In this document: positions 1 through 8,656 of the stretch, in pieces
Position numbering within the stretch: position 1 is the stretch's first letter
How the letters are laid out: the number at the start of each line of letters is the position of its first letter
Assembly (NCBI GenBank): GCA_947483645.1
Contig: CANKLS010000023.1
Location: 1 to 20,824, forward strand
Direction of reading: 5' to 3'
DNA length: 20,824 nucleotides
From: Bradymonadales bacterium
GTDB taxonomy: Bacteria; Myxococcota; Bradymonadia; REDH01
Made by a program: the position numbers and the translations under genes
Notes under the pieces: generated by a model
Told to the model about the DNA's origin: nothing
The model's database searches: none
Seen by the model: the letters and a program-made list of their open reading frames with translations, nothing else

Positions 1-831
1 GCCCAGTATGGTGCCCTCCTGCAGCGGGTCTCGGTTGCCGATGGCGGGTCACCCAACCATATCTCCCATCTCAGAAAGGCGGCGGAGCAGGCCGACGCTC
101 GCATCGAACTCGGCCTCGCCTTCCTCACCGGCGAAGACCCCGAGAAGGCCGCACGTGCGCTCCTCACCGTGCCGGTCCGCGACCTGCACCGCGCCGGCCA
201 CGCCATCCCCACACGCCTCGCCTACCAGGCCCGAACCATGCTCGATCGCGGCAACATGTCGCTCACCGACGAGCCCATGTCGCTGCTCAGCGCACAGGAG
301 GTGGACCTCTTCGAGGGGCTCCTCTCCGACCGTCCGCTCCGCTCAGTGCAGGAGGCTGCACCCTTCCGCACCATGCGTGAGGTAGAGGCCGCATCGCTGG
401 TGCTTGCCGACCTCGCCTTCTTCGAACTCTGGTTCATGGGCCGGCTTCGCTGGACGCGGGCCGAGCTCATCGAGCTGCTCTTCAACATCGAGAAGAACCG
501 CACTCCTGTGGAGCTCCTCGGCTTCCGGAGCCTGCTCGCCACCGTCCTCGTCGCCGAAAGCATCGAGCTCGGCGCTGGCCTGCGCCCCGTGACGCCTGCT
601 GAGGCAACTGCCTGGCTCGACAGCCTCGTCGCGAGCGGCAAGCCCGACGAGACCGTGTTCAATCAGGCAGTGGCGGTGCTATCGCGCCGCATGCCGGAGG
701 AGTCCAAGATGGAGGCCGTGGTGGAGCGGATCGCGCTCCGGGTCGCCACCTTCGTGACCGAGCAGATCCTCTCGACGACCGACAACACCAACCTCGGTGT
801 GCTGCTTCAGGGGTTTGTGCTCAGGAGTTGA
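1..831 (+). CDS. Unrecognised protein, C-terminal part (5' end outside window)
   Basis: The frame is open from base 1 to the TGA at 829-831 and gives about 276 residues with no start needed inside the window, so this is the 3' end of a longer gene. The visible part is mostly helical and Leu/Ala/Glu-rich. It has a segment around bases 130-240 (LGLAFLTGEDPEKAARALL, then DLHRAG and a Leu/Arg-rich helix) that resembles what I remember of the DUF6178 family of delta-proteobacterial proteins. This is a weak memory-based match and no function should be inferred from it. There is no signal peptide or clear membrane segment in the visible part. It converges on the minus-strand lipoprotein gene with only 20 bases between the stop codons and no evident terminator. 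Confidence 0.75.
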   Translation, partial: AQYGALLQRVSVADGGSPNHISHLRKAAEQADARIELGLAFLTGEDPEKAARALLTVPVRDLHRAGHAIPTRLAYQARTMLDRGNMSLTDEPMSLLSAQEVDLFEGLLSDRPLRSVQEAAPFRTMREVEAASLVLADLAFFELWFMGRLRWTRAELIELLFNIEKNRTPVELLGFRSLLATVLVAESIELGAGLRPVTPAEATAWLDSLVASGKPDETVFNQAVAVLSRRMPEESKMEAVVERIALRVATFVTEQILSTTDNTNLGVLLQGFVLRS

Positions 832-851
832 GCGGGCCCCGGAAGCGGCGC

Positions 852-1649
852 TTAGTTGGCGCCGTTGCAGGCCTTGTCGAAGTCTTCGGGGCGGCCCGAG
901 AAGATGCTCGGATCGCTACAGACCAGGCGGCAGTCGGTGTAGAGGTCTTGGCCAAGGTTGCAACGGTTGCCTGCAAAGGCAGACGAGTCCGAAACGCCAT
1001 CGAGGTTCGAACAGTTGGGCACGCCCGACTGAGCCGTGTTGGCCTCCGGCGGATAGACGATGCCACATCCACGGCAGAGTGAAATGGGGAAGTTGAAGGA
1101 GTTCGACTCCACCTCGTTGCCCGAGATGGTCACGCCGAAGAACTTCACCTGCACGCCGATTTCGATGGCATCGCCCGACGCGAAGGCCGGGTTCAGCTGC
1201 AGGTTGCTACCCACATTCGACGGGATCACGGTGAGATCGAGCGCGAACTCGTCCCCAGGCATGGCGGAGCCCGAGAGCGGGATGGTGCGGTTCTTGGCCA
1301 CACCCGAAAGCGTCGAGGGAAGGTCGAGGGTTACCTCTGCCTTTGTCAGCGTGATGGTGTTCATCTCCGACTCGGCGCCATTGAGCCCGCCGCCGCCGGC
1401 AGGCCGGGCGAAGGAGACAGACTCGGACGGGACCAGATTGTTCTGGAGCACGGGATACATCACGTAGCTGGTGCCGATCAGCAGATCGAGCGTTCCCGAG
1501 GTCTTGTAGCTGTCACCGCTCGGATCGGGCGCGCAGTTGTCGTCCGGCAGGCCGTTATACTTCACGAAAATCGCGGGGGCATCGTCGGCGCAGGCAGCGA
1601 GCATCGGCAGCGCCAGGCAGACCAAACAAACAGAGCGTAGGATTCGCAT
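852..1649 (-). CDS. Cys-rich putative outer-membrane lipoprotein, unknown function
   Basis: Encodes 265 residues starting MRILRSVCLVCLALPMLAAC, a type II signal peptide with a Leu-Ala-Ala-Cys lipobox, so Cys20 is the predicted lipidated residue. An open frame extends upstream, but this ATG has a GGAGG at 1655-1659 with a 5-base spacer, and the longer version would overlap aroKB; I chose the internal start. After the signal the protein looks beta-rich. Eight further cysteines follow, seven of them in the last 75 residues (CRGC at 192-195, then 213, 230, 240, 244 and 261), suggesting a disulfide-stabilised periplasmic C-terminus. The gene starts 19 bases after the aroKB stop, so it is probably the last gene of the pil-aro operon. 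I do not recognise the family. Whether it has any pilus role is unknown; location is the only hint. Confidence 0.8.
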   Translation of the reverse strand: MRILRSVCLVCLALPMLAACADDAPAIFVKYNGLPDDNCAPDPSGDSYKTSGTLDLLIGTSYVMYPVLQNNLVPSESVSFARPAGGGGLNGAESEMNTITLTKAEVTLDLPSTLSGVAKNRTIPLSGSAMPGDEFALDLTVIPSNVGSNLQLNPAFASGDAIEIGVQVKFFGVTISGNEVESNSFNFPISLCRGCGIVYPPEANTAQSGVPNCSNLDGVSDSSAFAGNRCNLGQDLYTDCRLVCSDPSIFSGRPEDFDKACNGAN

Positions 1650-1654
1650 CTTAA

Positions 1655-1659
1655 CCTCC
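1655..1659 (-). promoter_or_regulatory. Shine-Dalgarno GGAGG deciding the lipoprotein start
   Basis: The minus strand reads GGAGG followed by TTAAG and ATG. It fixes the start at 1649 rather than the longer upstream ATG at 1715, which would lie inside aroKB. Confidence 0.75.
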
Positions 1660-1668
1660 AAACCAGTT

Positions 1669-3255
1669 TCACGCATCGTCCATGCTGCCAGAAAATGAGC
1701 GCCGAATCCACGCATCTACGCGATCAAGTGCCACAATCTTCAACGCACACTGACCTGCTCTGCGGCACAGCACAAACCGCACTGCATCGCCCGCTCGCTT
1801 CTTATCCCGACGGAGCCTCTCTCGCCAAATTTCGGGAGGCAGATCGGGAAGTTCCGTTGGCAGGCCGAGCCGCGCGAGCAGCGCAGCGACCCGATCGGCC
1901 ATGCCCGGCTCTGTTTCTCCAAGCTCGCTGCCAAACCGCAGCGCGGCCACCAGGCCGATCGCCACCGCCTCGCCATGCAGATAGCGCCCATAACCGGTCG
2001 CTGCTTCGAGCGCGTGGCCTACTGTGTGCCCGAGGTTCAACAGCGCCCGATCGCCGCGCTCGAGCGGATCACGGGCAACCAGCGCCATCTTGGTCTGCGT
2101 TGCGAGCGCCACGGCACGCCCTACGGCTGCGCCCTCCCGTGCGCACAACGCCAGTGCGTCGGCTTCGAGCTGAGCCAACGCCCGCTCGCCCGAGAGCAAC
2201 GCGCACTTCACCACTTCGGCGAGACCAGACGCAAAGTCTCGGTCGGGCAGCGTGGCAAGGCTCGCCCCCCACTGAATCACAGCGGTCGGCAGATGAAAGG
2301 CCCCGACCAGGTTCTTGCCTTCCGGAAGATCGAGGCCTGTCTTTCCGCCAAGCGCCGCGTCGACCATGCCCATCAGCGTCGTTGCCACATGCACAACTGG
2401 CAGCCCGCGCATGAGGGTCGCAGCAGCAAAGCCGCCGAGGTCTGAGACCACGCCGCCACCGACCGTCACCACGGTGTCGCCGCGGTCGAGCGGACCGGCG
2501 AAGGCCTCCGTCCAGATCCCGCTCAGCGCCGATACGGTCTTCGCCGCTTCGCCACCCTCGACCCAGACGACGCGTGCCACGCGCCCACGCGCCGCAAGCT
2601 CCGCAACCGTTGCCTCGACCGCGCCCAGGAGCTTTCGATCGGCCACAACCAGGAGCCGCCCAGATGGCACGACCTCACGCAACATCTCGGCCAACGCAGA
2701 GGGTCCGCCCTCCAGCCAGGCGACGGGATGTGGCGCAGGCTCGGCGCCGAGCGCGATGACCATACCGTCGACCACCTTCGAAGGACTGAGTCCGTCGCAG
2801 TCGAGCACCAGATCGGCCGTTGCGTAGACCGCGTCGCGCGCCGCAAAGCGGCTATCCAGCAGCGCGAGCGTAACATCGGGCCCATCACAACCGGGCCGTG
2901 CGACGGGATCGGCCAAAACCCGCGCGGCGGCCTCTACAGGTTGCAGGCGAAGATAGACGGCAACCCAGCCCTGCTCCTTGGCAGCAGCGCGCACGGCGGG
3001 TGATGCAAAGGCGCCGCCGCCAAGCGCGAGGACCCCATCTCGCTCCGCAAGCAGGCGTATGACGAGCTCCGCCTCGCGCGCCCGAACAGCCTCTTCGCCC
3101 AGCTGCCCAAAGGCCAGATTCAGCGCCATGCCGAGCTCCTGCTCCAGGAGCAGGTCAGCATCGGCGAAGGGCAGCGCACATCGCGCAGCAAGCGTGGGCC
3201 CCGAAGTCGACTTGCCCGACGCCGTAGACCCGACGATGAGCCAGCGCGGTGCCAC
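1669..3255 (-). CDS. aroKB: Bifunctional shikimate kinase / 3-dehydroquinate synthase (AroK-AroB fusion)
   Basis: A 528-residue fusion of two shikimate-pathway enzymes. Residues 1-165 match shikimate kinase (ATP-dependent 3-phosphorylation of shikimate): P-loop GSTASGKS at 9-16, FADAD with the Asp pair at 32/34, an Arg at 58-60, GGG at 79-81 and a lid-like ARPG near 119-122. Residues about 175-528 match 3-dehydroquinate synthase (NAD+, divalent metal; converts DAHP to 3-dehydroquinate): GGGVVSDLGGF at 266-276, GGKTG at 303-307, GKNLVGAFHLP at 313-323, AEVVK at 346-350, LGHTVGHALE at 408-417 and HGEAVAIG at 427-434. Glu346, His410 and His427 are the likely metal ligands. Both domains look catalytically intact, although the kinase P-loop has Ala where the family usually has a third Gly. 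The start is GTG and shares one base with the pilQ stop (TAGTG), implying translational coupling. Confidence 0.93.
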   Translation of the reverse strand: MAPRWLIVGSTASGKSTSGPTLAARCALPFADADLLLEQELGMALNLAFGQLGEEAVRAREAELVIRLLAERDGVLALGGGAFASPAVRAAAKEQGWVAVYLRLQPVEAAARVLADPVARPGCDGPDVTLALLDSRFAARDAVYATADLVLDCDGLSPSKVVDGMVIALGAEPAPHPVAWLEGGPSALAEMLREVVPSGRLLVVADRKLLGAVEATVAELAARGRVARVVWVEGGEAAKTVSALSGIWTEAFAGPLDRGDTVVTVGGGVVSDLGGFAAATLMRGLPVVHVATTLMGMVDAALGGKTGLDLPEGKNLVGAFHLPTAVIQWGASLATLPDRDFASGLAEVVKCALLSGERALAQLEADALALCAREGAAVGRAVALATQTKMALVARDPLERGDRALLNLGHTVGHALEAATGYGRYLHGEAVAIGLVAALRFGSELGETEPGMADRVAALLARLGLPTELPDLPPEIWRERLRRDKKRAGDAVRFVLCRRAGQCALKIVALDRVDAWIRRSFSGSMDDA

Positions 3256-5495
3256 TATTCCTGCGGAGGCAGGATGACGGGCGTGTTCTCGTCGCGATCG
3301 ATGGAGAGGTCGCGATTCACGATGCGGGGCGTCAGGAAGACGAGCAGCTCGTTGCGCACGTCGGTGTGCGACGCGTTACGGAAGAGGGGTCCGATGAGCG
3401 GCAGCGCGCCGAGGAAGGGGATCCGGACATTCGACGAGCCGGTATTGCGCTGGAAGATGCCGCCGATGACGGTCGTATCTCCATCGCGGATCAGCAGCTT
3501 GGTGGTAGCCTCACGCCGGATGATGGAGGGGTCACCTCGGGAGCCGGTGTTCTCAAAGTCGGGCTCGTTCTTGTTCACGTTCACTTCGACGATAATGTTG
3601 CCGTCGGGGGTCACACGCGGGGTGACCGTGAGGGTCAGCGAGGCGTCGAAGAAGACGGTCTGAGCGCCGGCCGCCGAGACGACGCTGACGGGGATCGAGA
3701 CGCCGCTGGTGATGGTCGCCTCCTCGTTGTCGAGCGTGGTGATGCGCGGTGCGGAGACGATCTTCACGGAGCCTTGCGACTCAGCAGCGCTCAGGCGGAG
3801 GTTCAGGTTGAAGGCGCCGGAGAGGCTGCCGAAGGTGAAGCCGACCGCGCCACCGCTACCGGGGCCCGCGGGCGCGGGAAGGTTGATGGCGTAGTTGGGG
3901 GTCGAGCTACCGCCGCCCGTGGGTGTGTCGGCCGAGGAGGCGCCGCCGGCGATGCCGACCGTCGAGGGGAAGAGCAGACCGGTGGCGTTGCCAATGGAGG
4001 GATCGGCGAGGAAGTCGCCGCCCCACTGGATGCCCAGGTCCCGCTTGAACTGGTCGTTCGACTCAACGATGCGCGCCTCGATGAGGATCTGCGGTGTCTG
4101 CGTATCGAGCTGACGGACCAGAGCCTCCGCCGTGTCGAGGTTCGCCAGCACATCAGTCACAACGAGAGCGTTCTTGCGGTCGTCCACCTTCACCTTGCCG
4201 CGCGCGCTCAGCAATCCGCCAAGGATCTCACCCAACTTGCCGGCCTCCGCGTAGTTGACGGCAATGAGCCGAACCTGCAGCGGCTCGAGCCCCTGGCTCT
4301 GTACATAGGCGTCAATCCGAGCCTTGCTCTCGGCTTCGAAGACCGTCATCGGCGCCACGCGGATGATGTTCCCCTGCTGCTCCCAGCCGAGCCCGTTGCT
4401 GCGCAGGATGATGGCGAGCGCCTCGTCGAGCGGCACGCTGCGGAGCCGGAGGGTCACGCTGCCCGCCACCAGCTGGTTGGTCACAATGTTCACATTCCCC
4501 TCATCGGCAATGAGTCGGAGGATGTTGTGAATGTCGGCATCGCGGAGGTCGATGGTGATCCGCTTACGGTTCATCCGCGGGCGGCGCTGGTAGGGATTGT
4601 CGCTAACGGAGGTAGGGAGCGTCGCCTCGCCCTTTGCGCTGGTGATGGGCGGCGGGAGCTGTGCCTGTTCGGGCGAGCTCTCCTCGACGCGCGCCGGGGT
4701 GAACTCCCAGATGAGGTCGCGGCCGCTCATCCGTATCAGCTCGCTGCCGGCACCGACGAGGTCGGCGACGATGCGCACGCGGCCCTGCGGATCGACGAAC
4801 GAGGAGACAGCACGAACCGTGCCCTTGAACTTCGCGGTATCGAGCTGACGCTGAAGTTCTGCCGGGAGCACGGCATTCTCGATGAGCAACGTGGCCCGGT
4901 TATCGGTCCAGGGGAGCGACAGGTAGGTCGCGCCCTCCGGGAGGGTCACCTTGATGCGGTCAACATGGCCGTCGTGCTGGTAGGCCACATTGCCCACCTC
5001 ATTGGCCGCCGGGCCGGAGCTCGCGGCCGGTGCGGCATCGCTGGCCATCGCTTCCGCGGGCGCTGCCTGCGCCATGAGCCTGTCGGTCGGCTCGCCTGCG
5101 ATACGAATCTCAACGGTACCTTCGTGGCTGCTCACCTGGAAGCGTGCGCCCTCGGCAAGCTCCAACGCGACCCGCGACGAGCGGCGGCCCTCGTCATCCA
5201 TCGAGACGGAGAGGATGTCGCCAACCTGCCCGTTGTCGACAGAGATCGAGCCTGCCGGACCTACGAGGGTGGCGTCGGCAAGATCGAGTAGCAGCCGGTG
5301 CGGCCCCTGATGCTCCGATATCGCGTAACGGATGGCGCCATCGGCCACCACGCGCACGACGGTCTCGTCCGGCGACTGCTCCACGAGGATCTCGCGGACA
5401 ACCCGCTCGTCTGACAGAGCCGCTTGGACCGAGGCACCCGCGATGAGGGCCAAGACCAAGGCACCGACAACCGATGTCTGGCGGATACGCTTCAT
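3255..5495 (-). CDS. pilQ: Type IV pilus secretin PilQ
   Basis: A 746-residue outer-membrane secretin forming the channel through which the pilus leaves the cell. Order: Sec signal peptide ending near residue 26; AMIN domains at about 30-135 and 165-268, expected to bind peptidoglycan; a low-complexity linker; an STN/N0-like domain at about 312-385; an N1 domain at about 405-465; and the secretin core at about 468-728, with SAPRITTLDNEEA at 581-593 and VRIPFLGALPLIGPLFR at 690-706. A Gly/Ser/Pro-rich stretch at 515-548 interrupts the early secretin region. Length fits the family. A purine-rich SD (AGGGGAG, 5503-5509) precedes the ATG. It is the fifth gene of pilMNOPQ and is followed without a gap by aroKB. 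The long open frame on the opposite strand is a coding shadow. Confidence 0.96.
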   Translation of the reverse strand: MKRIRQTSVVGALVLALIAGASVQAALSDERVVREILVEQSPDETVVRVVADGAIRYAISEHQGPHRLLLDLADATLVGPAGSISVDNGQVGDILSVSMDDEGRRSSRVALELAEGARFQVSSHEGTVEIRIAGEPTDRLMAQAAPAEAMASDAAPAASSGPAANEVGNVAYQHDGHVDRIKVTLPEGATYLSLPWTDNRATLLIENAVLPAELQRQLDTAKFKGTVRAVSSFVDPQGRVRIVADLVGAGSELIRMSGRDLIWEFTPARVEESSPEQAQLPPPITSAKGEATLPTSVSDNPYQRRPRMNRKRITIDLRDADIHNILRLIADEGNVNIVTNQLVAGSVTLRLRSVPLDEALAIILRSNGLGWEQQGNIIRVAPMTVFEAESKARIDAYVQSQGLEPLQVRLIAVNYAEAGKLGEILGGLLSARGKVKVDDRKNALVVTDVLANLDTAEALVRQLDTQTPQILIEARIVESNDQFKRDLGIQWGGDFLADPSIGNATGLLFPSTVGIAGGASSADTPTGGGSSTPNYAINLPAPAGPGSGGAVGFTFGSLSGAFNLNLRLSAAESQGSVKIVSAPRITTLDNEEATITSGVSIPVSVVSAAGAQTVFFDASLTLTVTPRVTPDGNIIVEVNVNKNEPDFENTGSRGDPSIIRREATTKLLIRDGDTTVIGGIFQRNTGSSNVRIPFLGALPLIGPLFRNASHTDVRNELLVFLTPRIVNRDLSIDRDENTPVILPPQE

Positions 5496-5577
5496 GATTC
5501 ACTCCCCTCTGGGCAGCACGGTCGAAGGGGCTGCCGCCGAACCTGACGGGTTTCAAAATGAGTTACGGAGGAGGCCA

Positions 5578-6156
5578 TTACTTGTCCTCCTCAATCTGGA
5601 CCTGCTCGATCGCTTCGTCGGTCAAGACGATTACAGTCTCGATCTGCTCACCGGGCAGCGCGCCATCCTGCAGGATGACCACCTCGTTGTCCCGGATGGC
5701 AGAGATAACGGCCGTGCATTGCGGGCCAATTTTTGCCCCTTCACGCACGATGATTCCCTGCCCCTCGCCGAAGGCCCTGAACATGGCACGTGGCGCCGCG
5801 GTACCGGTCACGAGTCCGATAAGCGAGAGCTTATCGACAGGCGTGCCGCCGAGCGGTTCACGGATGAGGTCGCAGTCGGCCACCGAGGCCGCACCGGCGG
5901 TCTGGAGCACCTTCTTCTGCGGAGGTGTAAAGGGATCACGCGAAAGGTCGGTAAAGACGTGACGATCGATGTCGTTCATGAGCTTCGAGGCCTCGGGCGC
6001 AGCGGCCTTGGCAGCAGCCTTCTTGTCTGCGGGCTTCGCCGCTGCTGCCTCTTCTGGAGGCGCATTCGACGCGTCGTCTCCGCAGCCGACGAGGACCGGG
6101 AGCAGCAGCGCGAGCAGCGCAAGGCGACGAAGGGAGGTTACTGTGCTTTCGCGCAT
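5578..6156 (-). CDS. pilP: Type IV pilus assembly lipoprotein PilP
   Basis: A 192-residue inner-membrane-side lipoprotein that links the PilN/PilO complex to the PilQ secretin. The N-terminus has a short basic region, a hydrophobic stretch and the lipobox Leu-Val-Gly-Cys with Cys25. An Ala/Lys/Pro-rich linker follows (about 30-58), then the PilP beta-domain from about 70, with RDPFTPP and KLSLIGLVTG, typical of the family. The start at 6156 overlaps the pilO end by 19 bases; no other ATG would keep the signal peptide. A GGGGGG run just upstream may act as the ribosome site. It is separated from pilQ by 82 bases, the longest internal gap of the operon. Confidence 0.92.
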   Translation of the reverse strand: MRESTVTSLRRLALLALLLPVLVGCGDDASNAPPEEAAAAKPADKKAAAKAAAPEASKLMNDIDRHVFTDLSRDPFTPPQKKVLQTAGAASVADCDLIREPLGGTPVDKLSLIGLVTGTAAPRAMFRAFGEGQGIIVREGAKIGPQCTAVISAIRDNEVVILQDGALPGEQIETVIVLTDEAIEQVQIEEDK

Positions 6157-6875
6157 GCCTTGCCCCCCGTCTGCGTGCTGATGTCGGCGAAGTAGGTCTG
6201 GACCTCAAACGAGACCGCAAGCCGCGGCACCCGCGGGTTGGCGTTCTGCGCCGGTGCGCCAGCAGGAGGCAAAGCCGCGTTCAACGCCGCGTTCGTCCGG
6301 CCGACCGACGCAGCAGGGCCTAGCCCCACGCTAGCCGCGACCGGAACGCCGTCGATGGTAGCGGTGCTGCCACCCTTGTCTGCCGTCAGGCTGATGTTCT
6401 TCACATTCACAATCCGCTGTTGCCGACCGATGAAGTAGTAGAAGTCAGCGATCTGGTCGTAGGTCCCGCGGATGTTCATCTTCACCGGGATGGTCGTGTA
6501 GTTCGCGGAGGTAACCTCATCGTCATTCTCAAACCGCTCGATCTGAAGCCCCACCAGCTGCGCCTGCTGGTGGATCGACTGCAGGAGCGTGCCGACCTCT
6601 GCCCGCGGCGGAAGCTTCTCGAGGAAGGTGCTCTGCCTCTCGCACAGACCCTTGATCTCGCCCTTCAGACGGCTGATGTCGTTGGACTGAGCCTTCATCT
6701 CTGCGCGCTGATCCTGCGTCTGCGAGATGCGCTGCTGGGTCTGCGCGATGGTGTCTTCCAGCGCGCTGTAGACCAGCAGGTAAAAGGCCACGACGACGCC
6801 CGCTGATAGCAGCAGGAGCAGCAGAATCTTCTGGCTCGTCGGTATCCGGTCGAGTTGTTCGAGGAACTCTCCCAT
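6138..6875 (-). CDS. pilO: Type IV pilus alignment subcomplex protein PilO
   Basis: A 245-residue bitopic inner-membrane protein that dimerises with PilN and binds PilP. A short cytoplasmic N-terminus is followed by one membrane helix (about 17-38), then a Gln/Glu/Lys-rich coiled coil (about 40-92, with KLPPRAEVGTLL at its end) and an alpha/beta ferredoxin-like periplasmic domain (about 95-165, with MNIRGTYDQIADFYYFIG). An Ala/Pro/Gly-rich insertion at about 168-220 (the VAASVGLGPAASVGRT region) separates the last beta-strands and makes this PilO somewhat longer than the usual 200-215 residues. It begins 3 bases after the pilN stop and its end overlaps pilP, so the three genes are almost certainly co-translated. 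Confidence 0.94.
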   Translation of the reverse strand: MGEFLEQLDRIPTSQKILLLLLLSAGVVVAFYLLVYSALEDTIAQTQQRISQTQDQRAEMKAQSNDISRLKGEIKGLCERQSTFLEKLPPRAEVGTLLQSIHQQAQLVGLQIERFENDDEVTSANYTTIPVKMNIRGTYDQIADFYYFIGRQQRIVNVKNISLTADKGGSTATIDGVPVAASVGLGPAASVGRTNAALNAALPPAGAPAQNANPRVPRLAVSFEVQTYFADISTQTGGKACAKAQ

Positions 6876-6878
6876 GGC

Positions 6879-7562
6879 TTAACCCGGCTCCTTGGTAGGC
6901 GGCTTGGCCTTGGGGGCCGGCGACGCTGCCGCAGGCTTCTCTTCTTCAGCCAAACCGTAGTTCACTTGTGCCGAGATGCTGAAGGCATACGACTGCCCAC
7001 CCTGCGCGCCCTTCTCAAGGGCCGTAAAGTTCAGACGGACCTTCTTGAAGTAGACCGAGCTCGCCAGGCGCGCATTGAACTCGGCGATGTCTTCGTTGGT
7101 GGTCGCATTGCCCGTGATCGACAGCTCACCTTCGTCCTCCTTGAAGGTCGAAAGCCAGACCTGCGACGGATCCCAGCTGGTCGTCCAGCCTCGCCGTTCC
7201 TGCGACACCTTCTCTAGGTCGTTCGCAGGCGAATTGAGCATCACCTTGAGATCGTCGAGCACCTGCACCGGGCCAGCCCTGTTGGCCTCGAGCTCTTCGA
7301 GCACCTTCGACAGCTCCTGCAGGTTCTTCCGCTGATCGCTCAAGTCTTTGATGACCGCGTTGTCCTTCTGCAGTTTGGCCACCTCGGCATCTACGCCTGT
7401 GGCCGTTGCCTCGAACTCCTCCAACTCCGTCTGCTTCGCCGCATAGACGTAGTAGAGCACCGTAACTTCCAGCAGCAGGAAGACCGCCGCAAAGACGATC
7501 TGCTGCTTACCAAACTTACGCTGCTTGGCCTGCCGTATCGGGAGTAGGTTGATCTGGATCAT
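6879..7562 (-). CDS. pilN: Type IV pilus alignment subcomplex protein PilN
   Basis: A 227-residue bitopic inner-membrane protein. The extreme N-terminus MIQINLLP carries the INLLP motif with which PilN tails bind PilM in the cytoplasm. A basic stretch and one membrane helix (about 22-42) follow, then a coiled coil (about 45-100) and a periplasmic ferredoxin-like domain (about 100-205, with GELSITGNATTNEDIAEF). The C-terminus is a Pro/Ala/Lys-rich tail of about 20 residues that is not part of the usual fold. It starts 6 bases after pilM and ends 3 bases before pilO. Confidence 0.95.
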   Translation of the reverse strand: MIQINLLPIRQAKQRKFGKQQIVFAAVFLLLEVTVLYYVYAAKQTELEEFEATATGVDAEVAKLQKDNAVIKDLSDQRKNLQELSKVLEELEANRAGPVQVLDDLKVMLNSPANDLEKVSQERRGWTTSWDPSQVWLSTFKEDEGELSITGNATTNEDIAEFNARLASSVYFKKVRLNFTALEKGAQGGQSYAFSISAQVNYGLAEEEKPAAASPAPKAKPPTKEPG

Positions 7563-7568
7563 GGCTCG

Positions 7569-8618
7569 TTAGTTCTTACGAAGCGCGAGCCCGAACGCCA
7601 CGCCGGCACTCGGAGCAATCTGCTCAAGATACTCCGCCGTGAAGGTCTTGGCGTCGTACTGAATGTTCTGGAACGGATTGATGAGCTCCACCGGCACGCC
7701 GCAAGCGTTCTGGATCATGATGCCGAGCGCCGGAATCCGAGCACTGCCGCCGCCAAGGTAGATGGCTGCGAAGAAGGAGTCCGACGCGGTCGCCGCGTAG
7801 AAATCCAGCGACCGCTGTACCTCGCCGGCAATCGCCTCTGCCACCTGCTCGCAGACCCGCTCGACCTCTTCCGGGATGACCAACTCGCCAGCGTCATCCA
7901 CGCCGCCACGTTTGTAGGCCTCTGCCTCTTCGTAGGTGATGCCGAGCTGGCGCTGGATCTCTTCCGTAAAGAGGTTCCCCGCCATCGCAATGTCGCGGGT
8001 GAAGGTCGTCACACCATCCGAAAGCACATTGATGTTCGTTACGGCTGCGCCCACATCGATGAGCACCACTGTCTTGCCATCTTCGATGCCGTAGCTCGCC
8101 TCGTACATGTTCTGCAGGCAGCAGGCCTGAACATCCATCACCACCGGCTCGAGCCCGGCGTCGCGGGCGACCGCCGTGTAGTCGTTCACCGTCTCTTTCT
8201 TCGCCGCCACGAGCAGCACGTCCATCTGCCCCTGCGCCGAGCGAGAGGCCAGGATTTCCACCGCCAGATAGACGTCGTTGATATCAAACGGAATGTACTG
8301 CTCCGCCTCCCACTGGATCGACTCGTCGAGCTCCTCGCGGGTCATCAGCGGCAGCGTGATCTTCTTGATGATGACCGAGTAGCCCGCCACCGCGAGCGCG
8401 CACTCCTTGAACTTGATCTTGTTCCGCAACACGATCTCACGCACCGCATCCACAAGTGCGCCCGAGTTCATGACTGCGCCTTCGACGATGGCCTCCGCGG
8501 GGAGCTCCACCTGATCGAAGGACTGCAGCTGCAGCCCACGCTTGGTCTCCTTCAACAGGCACGCTTTGATGCTGCTCGCGCCAATGTCGATGCCAAGAAG
8601 GTTCTTTCCCTTTGCCAT
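7569..8618 (-). CDS. pilM: Type IV pilus actin-like ATPase PilM
   Basis: A 349-residue cytoplasmic protein of the actin/FtsA-like ASKHA fold. It binds the PilN N-terminus and couples the alignment complex to the motor. Nucleotide-site motifs are visible: phosphate-1 GIDIGASSIK at 9-18, phosphate-2 LIDVGAAVTN at 186-195 and the adenosine loop LGGGSARIP at 288-296. EAEQYIPFDINDV at 104-116 is typical of PilM. The open frame continues 41 codons upstream, but homologues begin at MAKGKNLLGID, and this ATG has GGAG with a 7-base spacer, so 8618 is used. It is the first gene of the pilMNOPQ-aroKB-lipoprotein operon, transcribed from a candidate promoter at 8657-8684. Confidence 0.95.
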   Translation of the reverse strand: MAKGKNLLGIDIGASSIKACLLKETKRGLQLQSFDQVELPAEAIVEGAVMNSGALVDAVREIVLRNKIKFKECALAVAGYSVIIKKITLPLMTREELDESIQWEAEQYIPFDINDVYLAVEILASRSAQGQMDVLLVAAKKETVNDYTAVARDAGLEPVVMDVQACCLQNMYEASYGIEDGKTVVLIDVGAAVTNINVLSDGVTTFTRDIAMAGNLFTEEIQRQLGITYEEAEAYKRGGVDDAGELVIPEEVERVCEQVAEAIAGEVQRSLDFYAATASDSFFAAIYLGGGSARIPALGIMIQNACGVPVELINPFQNIQYDAKTFTAEYLEQIAPSAGVAFGLALRKN

Positions 8619-8656
8619 CTCTAGACTCCAAAATCCGACCATGTGGCCGAGGATGG

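Noticed and set aside
3249..5291. 680-codon open frame on the plus strand opposite pilQ
   Set aside because: Its translation is charged and low-complexity with no family motif, while the opposite strand encodes a complete PilQ. It is an antisense shadow of GC-rich codon use.
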